Below are positions 1-5,772 of a DNA stretch of 14,765 bases, piece by piece. The stretch comes from JASFRI01 sp050115015 (GTDB lineage Bacteria > Acidobacteriota > Polarisedimenticolia > CBDVAL01), in assembly GCA_050115015.1 (NCBI GenBank), contig JASFRI010000059.1, forward strand, positions 1 through 14,765, written 5' to 3'. The notes beneath the pieces were generated by a model. It was not told the origin of the DNA, did no database searches, and saw only the letters and a list, made by a program, of their open reading frames with translations. Within the stretch, counting starts at the first letter, position 1, and each line of letters opens with the position of its first letter. A program made the translations under genes and the position numbers.

Positions 1-519
1 CTTCTGCTGCCGGGTTTCGAAGTAAGCGTCGAGGACGATCTGGCTGTCCAGGTTGAACAGCTTCGTCAGCGCGATGGTCGTGCGCGCCGCCCGGTCCGGG
101 TCGTCCGGATAGTGCTCCACGATCATCGGGACCATCTGATCGAGCAGGATCCCGTAGGAGCCCAGATACCACTGGGGACGCAGCCCGATCCGTTCGTGGG
201 TCCGCCCGATCCGGAGACGATCCGCCACGTACTCGTCCCCGTGATCCTCCCGGGTGAGGCTGAGCAGATAGGCCGACTGCAGACGTCGGAGGCGCTTCAC
301 GACGTCTGGGTCGGACAGGAACCGGCGGAGCGGCTCCTGCTCCAGCAGGTGCTGGTAGAACGCGTCCACGATCGACTCGACGTGTCGGGAGAGCGGCTCC
401 CGGATCCCGGCGAGCAGCCCGGCGTCCTCCGGCCCGAAGCGGCTGAACCGCTTCCGGGCCTCGATGTCGGTCTCCTGGACCGGTTGGCGCCTCCGGGGCC
501 GCGGCTTGCGAACGGGCAC
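1..519 (-). CDS. Globin-coupled sensor, N-terminal protoglobin domain (partial, C-terminus beyond window)
   Basis: The 173 visible residues form a protoglobin-type haem domain, as found in globin-coupled sensors (HemAT, DosC-type cyclases, globin kinases). The diagnostic segment is at residues 101-124: RTHERIGL with His108 as the likely proximal haem ligand, followed by PQWYLGSY. Tyr55 in FYQHLL sits where these globins usually carry the distal B10 tyrosine. The domain ends with KLFNLDSQIVLDAY (153-166), the usual final helix before a linker and an output domain. No stop codon occurs before the window edge, so the output (methyl-accepting, GGDEF, kinase or other) is unknown. The start is uncertain. 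GTG at 519 has a weak GAGG about 10 bases upstream and gives a basic N-terminus. GTG at 618 is also in frame but would add 33 residues that do not look globin-like. By family knowledge the domain binds O2, CO or NO. The gene lies downstream of, and in the same direction as, the cytochrome pair. Confidence 0.88.
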   Translation of the reverse strand, partial: MPVRKPRPRRRQPVQETDIEARKRFSRFGPEDAGLLAGIREPLSRHVESIVDAFYQHLLEQEPLRRFLSDPDVVKRLRRLQSAYLLSLTREDHGDEYVADRLRIGRTHERIGLRPQWYLGSYGILLDQMVPMIVEHYPDDPDRAARTTIALTKLFNLDSQIVLDAYFETRQQK

Positions 520-569
520 GTCTGGGGACCTCGGGCCCTCCCGGACGCCGGGAGGAACGAAAGCGTTGC

Positions 570-598
570 AAAAAAGACACGAAGGCGACTGGCTCGCC
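570..598 (-). terminator. Possible weak terminator or attenuator hairpin in the sensor leader
   Basis: On the minus strand a 5-bp stem (GGCGA/TCGCC, loop of 5; 598-584) is followed eight bases later by six T (575-570). The spacing from stem to T-run is longer than in a classical intrinsic terminator, so the call is weak. It would lie between the sigma-54 element and the sensor start. It could be an attenuator, the end of a short leader RNA, or chance. Confidence 0.2.
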
Positions 599-674
599 CC
601 TCCCGCGGGTTCTCGCACGGCGCGCTCCCGGCGGTGCGGGCACCTCCCCGCCTGCCGCCTCCGTGGGGAGAAAG

Positions 675-689
675 GCAAGCGACGTGCCA
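675..689 (-). promoter_or_regulatory. Sigma-54 (-24/-12) promoter for the globin sensor
   Basis: The minus strand reads TGGCACG-TCGC-TTGC. This matches all 11 fixed bases of the sigma-54 core (TGGCACG-N4-TTGC), with exactly 10 bases between the invariant GG and GC. It lies in the intergenic gap and points toward the globin sensor. The predicted transcript start is near 663, leaving a leader of about 145 bases. Sigma-54 promoters need an enhancer-binding ATPase; none is encoded in this window. The match is read directly; the function is inferred. Confidence 0.62.
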
Positions 690-785
690 CGACATTCTAT
701 CAGGCTAAGCCGTTCTGGTGCAGCGCGTTGGCACGATGAGCGTGGATTCGCCCCAGGTCTTCTGGGTCAAATCACGCAGGGCGGG

Positions 786-2192
786 TCACGGCTCGAGTTC
801 CCCGAGGATGTCGGGGTTCTCCTCCTCCATGGCCAGGAGGTTGTGACACGTGAAGCAGTCCTGGGAGATCACCTCGCCGTCCTCCGACTCGTGCTCGTCG
901 TCGTGACAGCGGAAGCACCCCGGTGAGTTCTGGTGCCCCACGTGGTTCGGGTAGGTCCCCCAGCGGATGTTCATCGTCGGGAAGACGTTCGTCGTGTAGA
1001 TCCGCGTGAGGGCGTCCGCGGCGGCGACGATGTCGTCCTGGCGCCTCCCAGCCAGGTCCGGGTACTGCTCCGCGTAGAATCCCCGGAGGCGCTCGTGGAT
1101 CTTCTCCCGCGCCGCCGCATGGGACTCGTACTCCTCCTGCAGCGCCGCCAGCCCTTCCCGGTGGACGTAGGGCAGGGACCGGTCGATGCGGCCGGCCTGG
1201 ATCGCCGCGTCGATCTCCTCCCCGGGCATCCGGTAGATGTGCGTGGGACGGTTGTGGCAATCGACGCAGTCCATGATCCGCCACGGACCGGCCTCCTCCG
1301 GGGTCTGGTCGGGGTTCCGGAAGGTGCGGACGGTCCCGTCCTCCAGGGTCATCTCCACGTCGTAGATCACCTCACGGCTCTCGTCGGAGTGATAGCGGAT
1401 CTGCACGCCGGGATCCACGTGCCAGTGGATGCCGTGGGAGGAGCTCCCCTGCTGGCCGCCGACCCGCAGCAGCAGCACCGTCTTCAGCTCGGTATTCGCC
1501 TCGTCGTTGTCGTAGTGGGTGAGCACCTCGAGACGGTCCCCCACGAAGTGGGTCGGCAGATGGCACTGTTCGCAGGTCTCCCGGGCCGGGCGGAGGTTGT
1601 GGACCGGCACCGGGATCGGTCGCGGGTAGAGATCGAAGGTGACCGCCACGAGCTGCCAGGAGCCGGAGAGCTTCGATTTCACGAACCAGTCCGCCCCGGG
1701 GCCGATGTGACAGGACGCGCACTTCACCCGCGCGTGGGGAGACCGGAGGTAGGTGGTGTACTCCGGCATCATCACGGTGTGACATGTGGTGCCGCAGAAC
1801 TCCGTCGAGTCCATGACCTCGACGCCCTTGTAGGTGGCCAGCGAGAGGATGACGACGTTGAGCACGGTGGCCAGCAGGACCACGGTGACGATCTTCCGGG
1901 TCCTGCCGTGGTTCAGGTCGATCACCGGGAAGCCGGGGGCCGGCTCTCCCTTCTCGATCGCGCGCCGCTGCCGCCGCTGTTCGAGCCAGGCCCCCAGCGG
2001 GATCAGCAGCAAGCCCAGGACGAAGATGCTGGGCAGGATCACGAAGGCCAGGATCCCCAGGTAGGGGCTTCCCTCGTGCCCGAGCCACTCCATGCCGAAC
2101 AGGACGAGGATCAGGATGCCGCTGACGGTGGTGAGCGCGGTGCCGCACAGGCTGATCCAGTTGCGGGTGACCGCGATCAGGAAGCTCCGCAT
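786..2192 (-). CDS. NapC/NirT-family membrane-anchored hexahaem cytochrome c
   Basis: This 468-residue protein has hydrophobic segments at about 10-32, 43-70 and 100-120, then a periplasmic region with six haem-attachment motifs. The first is CX3CH (Cys133, Cys137, His138, with Met141 nearby). Five normal CXXCH motifs follow at Cys158, 207, 309, 426 and 446. The stretch SPHARVKCASCHIGPGA (151-167) and the RPARETCEQCH block (201-211) are typical of the NapC/NirT group. These proteins take electrons from membrane quinol and pass them to periplasmic redox partners. At 468 residues it is about twice the length of NapC or NrfH, with extra C-terminal haem sites. ATG at 2192 has GAGGA seven bases upstream. 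It follows the 11-haem cytochrome gene by 63 bases on the same strand and is probably co-transcribed. The reductase it serves is not in the window. Confidence 0.9.
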   Translation of the reverse strand: MRSFLIAVTRNWISLCGTALTTVSGILILVLFGMEWLGHEGSPYLGILAFVILPSIFVLGLLLIPLGAWLEQRRQRRAIEKGEPAPGFPVIDLNHGRTRKIVTVVLLATVLNVVILSLATYKGVEVMDSTEFCGTTCHTVMMPEYTTYLRSPHARVKCASCHIGPGADWFVKSKLSGSWQLVAVTFDLYPRPIPVPVHNLRPARETCEQCHLPTHFVGDRLEVLTHYDNDEANTELKTVLLLRVGGQQGSSSHGIHWHVDPGVQIRYHSDESREVIYDVEMTLEDGTVRTFRNPDQTPEEAGPWRIMDCVDCHNRPTHIYRMPGEEIDAAIQAGRIDRSLPYVHREGLAALQEEYESHAAAREKIHERLRGFYAEQYPDLAGRRQDDIVAAADALTRIYTTNVFPTMNIRWGTYPNHVGHQNSPGCFRCHDDEHESEDGEVISQDCFTCHNLLAMEEENPDILGELEP

Positions 2193-2255
2193 GCTTGAGT
2201 CCTCGATTCCGGGGCGATGGTCCTCGGGTTCGTGCCAGCGCCGGCCCGACAGATT

Positions 2256-4145
2256 CTACACTGCCCGCTGCCGGGCGTCCTCGTCCGGATCCGTCGCGGC
2301 GTCCGCGTAGGGTGCGGCCTCGCGCTCGGCGACCCTTCCGGGAGGCTCCACGCCGTTCCACCAGCTCCAGTCCATCGGGTAGACCACCGGGTCGAAGATG
2401 ACCCAGTAGCCGTGCCAGACGCCGATGGCAAGCGTGGCCAGGATCGCCTCGTAGAAATGGACGGCCGTGGCCGCGTCGATGGCCCAGGTGGGAAGCCAGC
2501 GTAGCGCCAGGTTCTCGAACCACAGGACGAACCCGGTGGCCGCCATCACCCCCATGCCCCACATGAACGCCAGGTACTCGACCTTCTCGATGTAGCCTAC
2601 CGCAGGAGCATGGGGCATTTCCCGGCGGCGCCCCAGGTTGAAGCCGAGGCGTTCCACCACCTCCTGGAGATCGTGGCGGGACGGGCGCATCCGCGCGATA
2701 CACGCCCGCGCCCTGCGGTCGACGACCAGGTGCACGACGTGGAAGGCGCAGGCCGCCAGCAGCACGACGGCCGCCGCCCGGTGCAGCCAGCCACGCAGCC
2801 CGAAGCTTCCCTCGGCGAACAGGAGGGGCCGGGCCCACCAGCTCTCGGGGTACTTGAGGGCGAAGCCGGTGTAGACCAGCAGGATGAAGCTGACCATCAC
2901 CGCCAGGTGGGCGATCCGGAACCCGGGCAGCATGCGCTGCCGCGGCCGGACGCGCGGCGGACGCAGGTGCGGCAGGCCCTGCTTGCGGCGCAGGTCGAGG
3001 AAGTTGTGCAGGAGCATGGCGCCGACGGTGAACCAGATCAGGGGCAGGTAGATCCAGCGGATCCAGTAGACCAAGGGGAAACGGGCCTCGGTGACGTCCA
3101 CGTGGACGGGGCCGATGGCGAAGCGCTTCCCCGCCCCGGGGTGACACTGGCCGCAGGTCACCGCCAGGTTGCTGGCGTGGACGTGGGAGCGCTCGTCCCA
3201 GGAGGGCTGGATGTCGTGGACGCCGTGACAGGAGGCGCAGTTGGCCACGGTCACGGCGCCGGAACGCGACGCCATCCCGTGGTAGCTAAGCTCGTAGGCC
3301 TCGACCTTCCCCTCGGGAATCCCGTACTTCTCCGCCAGCCGCACGTTCCCGTGACATCGCCCGCAGGTCTGCACGGGGATGTTGGTGGCGTAGACCGGCG
3401 AGCCGGGCTCCGAGGGGGAGAGGATGCGGTGCTCGCTGTGGCAGTCCGTGCAGACCGGCGAGTCCCGGACCCCCTGGGCCGCGGCGACGCCGTGCACGCT
3501 CTCCTCGAACACCGCGGCGATCTCCTCGTGGCAGGCGCCGCAGGTCTCCGGGACCCGCTGGTGGTTCGCCTTCGAGCGGGGGTCCGAGGCGTCGAAGATC
3601 CCGTGGCTGCCGTGGCAATCGCTGCAGGTCGCGCCGTGCAGCCCCTCCCCCACCGCCCGCGCGTGGACGCTCTGCCGGTAGGCCTCCAGGGGACGCGCGA
3701 TGGGGATGTGGAACTTCGCCACCATCTCCGGATCCGAGTGGCAGCCCCCGCAGGTCTCCGGCAGCCGGGCGGGGTTGACGGGCGAATCCGGGGACGCCAC
3801 CGGCTGCAGCGTGTGGATCTCCCCGTGACAGCTCGAGCAGTCCGGCGCCTCCGTGGCGCCGTGGCTGCGGGCCCGGCCGTGGATGCTGGCCGCGTACTCG
3901 CCGGCGACGCCCTCGTGACACGTGGCGCAGTCGACCGGGGCGGCCTCGTGGGGAAACTCGGCGGCCGCCGCATGGCAGTCGGTGCACTCCAGGAAGCCGT
4001 GAACCGACGAGGCCACGACCTCCGGATTCACCTCGTGACAGTCGGAGCACTCCATCCCGTCGTCGGAGGCCTCGGTGATCGCGGGGCACAGCAGCGCGGC
4101 CAGCACCAGCGGGAGAACGCGGCGAGTCGGTCGTGATGACGACAT
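2256..4145 (-). CDS. Fused 11-haem cytochrome c / cytochrome b membrane protein (CbcL-like architecture)
   Basis: This 629-residue protein begins with a signal peptide (about 1-26). Its periplasmic region carries eleven CXXCH motifs, with first cysteines at 33, 54, 73, 103, 132, 174, 202, 232, 261, 303 and 331. From about 358 there are five membrane helices (358-384, 409-430, 452-476, 520-545, 555-582). Candidate b-haem ligands are His380, 413, 455, 469, 472, 563 and 578, as in cytochrome b561/NarI/HydB-type diheme subunits. Multihaem c plus cytochrome b in one chain is the layout of Geobacter CbcL, a quinol oxidoreductase for low-potential extracellular respiration. The homology to CbcL is by architecture only. 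Residues 103-335 contain four repeated two-haem modules. ATG at 4145 has GAGG seven bases upstream. It is the first gene of the pair with the NapC/NirT cytochrome. The charged C-terminal tail (600-629) is probably unstructured. Confidence 0.88.
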   Translation of the reverse strand: MSSSRPTRRVLPLVLAALLCPAITEASDDGMECSDCHEVNPEVVASSVHGFLECTDCHAAAAEFPHEAAPVDCATCHEGVAGEYAASIHGRARSHGATEAPDCSSCHGEIHTLQPVASPDSPVNPARLPETCGGCHSDPEMVAKFHIPIARPLEAYRQSVHARAVGEGLHGATCSDCHGSHGIFDASDPRSKANHQRVPETCGACHEEIAAVFEESVHGVAAAQGVRDSPVCTDCHSEHRILSPSEPGSPVYATNIPVQTCGRCHGNVRLAEKYGIPEGKVEAYELSYHGMASRSGAVTVANCASCHGVHDIQPSWDERSHVHASNLAVTCGQCHPGAGKRFAIGPVHVDVTEARFPLVYWIRWIYLPLIWFTVGAMLLHNFLDLRRKQGLPHLRPPRVRPRQRMLPGFRIAHLAVMVSFILLVYTGFALKYPESWWARPLLFAEGSFGLRGWLHRAAAVVLLAACAFHVVHLVVDRRARACIARMRPSRHDLQEVVERLGFNLGRRREMPHAPAVGYIEKVEYLAFMWGMGVMAATGFVLWFENLALRWLPTWAIDAATAVHFYEAILATLAIGVWHGYWVIFDPVVYPMDWSWWNGVEPPGRVAEREAAPYADAATDPDEDARQRAV

Positions 4146-4236
4146 GCTTCACCCTCGTCATCCGGCGGTGGGGTCGCCGGAGCGGTGGTTCCTCGGGGCC
4201 TCACCCGTCACGCGAGCCCTTCGAGGACGGGAGGGA

Positions 4237-4253
4237 AGCAGGTATCGTGCCCG
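4237..4253 (-). promoter_or_regulatory. Candidate sigma-54-like promoter for the cytochrome pair
   Basis: The minus strand reads CGGGCACG-ATAC-CTGCT. The invariant GG and GC are present with the required 10-base spacing, and two core bases differ from the consensus (T to G at the start, T to C before TGC). Start of transcription would be near 4226, giving a leader of about 80 bases to ATG 4145. It is weaker than the element at 675-689, and chance matches at this level are possible. No convincing sigma-70 promoter was found for these genes. Confidence 0.4.
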
Positions 4254-4295
4254 TTCCGGCCCTGCGCCATGAAAGAACCAAGCCTTTTTTCTGCA

Positions 4296-4311
4296 ATAGA
4301 TTACATGCTAT
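4296..4311. promoter_or_regulatory. Imperfect palindrome, possible operator or enhancer site
   Basis: The 16-base sequence starts ATAG and ends CTAT, with inner bases partly symmetric (ATAG-N2-T-N2-A-N2-CTAT). It sits in the AT-rich island about 75 bases upstream of the start predicted from the sigma-54-like element, a distance typical of enhancer-binding protein sites. It does not match the FNR or CRP consensus. The binding factor is unknown. Confidence 0.25.
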
Positions 4312-4366
4312 CGTCGGCGGGACGGACCCGGGTCGGCAGCGTCAGATGGCGCAGTCGGATCGGGGG

Positions 4367-4396
4367 TTGCGCCCCGGATCCCCGGTCTGGTACCGT
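4367..4396 (+). promoter_or_regulatory. Candidate sigma-70 promoter for the GAF protein
   Basis: TTGCGC (4367-4372) and TACCGT (4391-4396) are separated by 18 bases. A start near 4403 would leave a short leader containing the GGAGG ribosome binding site (4410-4414) just before ATG 4420. The -10 box is only a moderate match. Confidence 0.35.
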
Positions 4397-4419
4397 CCCC
4401 CTCCGACCCGGAGGAATCG

Positions 4420-4887
4420 ATGCAGCAACCCCCACAACTGGACCCGCGGAAGGCTCTCCTGGAGAGTGTCGACGCGATCCTGCGCACCGCCTCGGACCGG
4501 GACGGGGTCCTGAGCGCCGTCGTCCAGTCGATCCATGAATCCTCGGACCGCCATGACTGGACCGGCCTCTACCTCGTCGAGGGGGATGAACTCGTGCTTC
4601 ATAACCACGTCGGGGGACCCACCCCGCACGTGCGCATCCGGGTCGGCGAGGGGATCTGCGGCGCCGCCGCGGCCGAGGGCCGGACCCTGGTGGTCCCCGA
4701 CGTGGGCGCCGACGAACGCTACCTGGCCTGCCGCCCGCAGACCCGCTCGGAGATCGTCGTCCCGATCCGGAAGCTGGGATACGTGTTCGGCGAGATCGAC
4801 GTCGATAGCGACAGCCCCGACGCGTTCGACGAGGAGGACCGGCGGATCCTGGAGGCCGTCGCGGAACGCCTCGCCACCCTGTTCTGA
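4420..4887 (+). CDS. GAF domain protein, free methionine-(R)-sulfoxide reductase-like
   Basis: This 155-residue soluble protein is a single GAF domain. The order of motifs follows the free methionine-(R)-sulfoxide reductase (fRMsr, MsrC/YebR) family: WTGLYL (47-52), GEGICG (76-81), VVPDV (91-95), a cysteine loop around Cys104, SEIVVPI (110-116) and GEIDVDSDSPDAFDEED (124-140). fRMsr enzymes use three conserved cysteines. Here the second and third equivalents are present (Cys80, Cys104), but the first, expected near residue 70, is replaced in the TPHVRI stretch. It could be a reductase with a two-cysteine mechanism or a GAF sensor that binds another small ligand. ATG 4420 is preceded by GGAGG at good spacing. 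It appears to be a single-gene unit: the next gene starts 146 bases downstream with its own leader. Confidence 0.8.
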   Translation: MQQPPQLDPRKALLESVDAILRTASDRDGVLSAVVQSIHESSDRHDWTGLYLVEGDELVLHNHVGGPTPHVRIRVGEGICGAAAAEGRTLVVPDVGADERYLACRPQTRSEIVVPIRKLGYVFGEIDVDSDSPDAFDEEDRRILEAVAERLATLF

Positions 4888-4896
4888 GGCCCCGGC

Positions 4897-4921
4897 GCAA
4901 CTTTTTCCCTCCTCCCCGTAT
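4897..4921 (+). promoter_or_regulatory. Possible ECF-sigma-type promoter before the Yip1/exporter genes
   Basis: GCAACTTTTT (from 4897) resembles the AAC-containing -35 box of extracytoplasmic-function sigma factors, and CGTAT (4917-4921) resembles their -10. The gap between AAC and CGT is 15 bases, at the short end for such promoters. An envelope-stress sigma factor would suit the exporter genes that follow. This is a suggestion only. Confidence 0.25.
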
Positions 4922-4991
4922 CACCTAGGGGGGGCCGGAGGGGCTCGAGCCCGGCTCTCGAACCCGAACGAAACGAGGAACTTGGCCTCCC

Positions 4992-5015
4992 CCGGCGGCA
5001 CGTCCCGCCGGCGGG
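4992..5015. other. GC-rich hairpin / palindrome just upstream of the Yip1 gene
   Basis: CCGGCGG (4992-4998) can pair with CCGCCGG (5005-5011) across a six-base loop, and 5004-5015 is by itself a perfect 12-base palindrome (CCCGCCGGCGGG). It ends a few bases before the GGGAGG ribosome binding site of the Yip1 gene at 5034, so it could affect translation or bind a protein. In such GC-rich DNA it may be chance. Confidence 0.25.
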
Positions 5016-5033
5016 AGAGGTGGGAGGTGTGCG

Positions 5034-5756
5034 ATGAGCGAGGCGAACGGGACGGCGACCGAGGCCGCCACGAAGGGGTTCCTGGCCCGGGTGATCGGGG
5101 TCTTCCTCTCCCCGGGGGAGACCTTCGAGGACGTGCGGCGACGGCCGACGATCCTGCTGCCGATGATCACCCTGATGCTCCTGCTGGCGGCGATCTTCTG
5201 GGTGATCACGCCCGCGAGCACCGCCGACCAGCTGGCGGCGGCCGCCCAGTCGCCCCGGTTCCAGAATCTCCCGGAGGAGCAGCAAGAGGCCCAGCTGGCG
5301 TTCGCCAACAGCCCCGCCGCCCGGATCATCGGCACCGTGGTGCCCCCGATCTTCATCCTGCTCTTCAGCCTCTTCTTCGCGCTCATCTACTGGGGTGCGG
5401 GTCACCTGCTCGGAGGGGAGCCCACGTACAAGGGGATGCTCTCGATGATCCTGTTCATCGGCTTCCTCAACCCGTGCCTGCAGTTCCTCGTGAAGGCCCC
5501 CCTCATCGTCTCCAAGAACACGGTCATGGGGGTGACCTTCGGCCCGGCGATGTTCCTCCCCGACCTCCAGGTGACGTCGATGACCTACACGGCCCTAGCG
5601 CTGCTGGACATCTTCAACATCTGGAGCACCGTGGTCTCCGGGATCGGCGTGGCGAAGGTCTCGAAGCTCTCCACCGGCGCCGGGATGGCCATCGCCATCG
5701 TGGTGTTCCTGATCGGCGCGGGCATCCAGCTCGGGTTCCGGGCCGCCTTCTCCTGA
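5034..5756 (+). CDS. Yip1-family integral membrane protein
   Basis: This 240-residue protein has a short polar N-terminus, then FLSPGETFEDVRRRP (24-38), the characteristic entry motif of bacterial Yip1-domain proteins. About five hydrophobic helices follow (about 40-59, 98-125, 135-158, 183-203, 217-237). A soluble, Gln/Glu-rich loop lies between helices one and two (61-95). The biochemical role of bacterial Yip1 proteins is not established. They often occur beside exporters, and here the gene sits 16 bases upstream of the adaptor gene, suggesting co-transcription. The start ATG has GGGAGG six bases upstream. Confidence 0.78.
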   Translation: MSEANGTATEAATKGFLARVIGVFLSPGETFEDVRRRPTILLPMITLMLLLAAIFWVITPASTADQLAAAAQSPRFQNLPEEQQEAQLAFANSPAARIIGTVVPPIFILLFSLFFALIYWGAGHLLGGEPTYKGMLSMILFIGFLNPCLQFLVKAPLIVSKNTVMGVTFGPAMFLPDLQVTSMTYTALALLDIFNIWSTVVSGIGVAKVSKLSTGAGMAIAIVVFLIGAGIQLGFRAAFS

Positions 5757-5772
5757 GTCACGGTAGGGCCTC

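Larger units (their letters stand above)
520..785. other. Intergenic region between NapC/NirT cytochrome and globin sensor
   Basis: This 266-base stretch holds no convincing gene. The open frames crossing it have no family resemblance and no good ribosome binding site. It contains the strong sigma-54-type promoter at 675-689 and, closer to the sensor, a small hairpin followed by six T on the minus strand. No clear terminator directly follows the cytochrome stop codon; only a 5-bp hairpin (CCCAG/CTGGG) is visible near 755-770. Limited read-through from the cytochrome genes into the sensor is therefore possible. Confidence 0.6.
4146..4419. other. Divergent intergenic region: cytochrome operon (left) and GAF protein (right)
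   Basis: This 274-base region separates the minus-strand cytochrome pair from the plus-strand GAF gene and must carry promoters for both. It contains an AT-richer island (about 4271-4313) that stands out against the GC-rich surroundings, an imperfect palindrome within that island, a sigma-54-like element facing left and a sigma-70-like element facing right. No small gene was found in it. Confidence 0.6.

Noticed and set aside
297..695. 132-residue minus-strand frame overlapping the globin sensor start
   Set aside because: It is in another frame from the protoglobin domain, and its product is Arg/Ser/Gly-rich without family resemblance.
694..699. TAGAAT with a preceding TG as an extended -10 box for the globin sensor
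   Set aside because: No -35 box at the right distance, and it lies directly beside a full sigma-54 core that explains the region better.
933..2198. 421-residue open frame on the plus strand opposite the NapC/NirT gene
   Set aside because: It mirrors a clear cytochrome gene; its product is rich in Arg, Asp, His and Val with no motif, as expected for antisense frames in GC-rich DNA.
1372..3147. 591-residue minus-strand frame across both cytochrome genes
   Set aside because: It is in the wrong frame relative to both genes and their intergenic gap, and reads as Arg/Pro-rich low-complexity sequence.
2610..4136. 508-residue open frame on the plus strand opposite the 11-haem cytochrome
   Set aside because: It is a shadow of the minus-strand gene, which carries eleven CXXCH motifs, a signal peptide and a good ribosome binding site.
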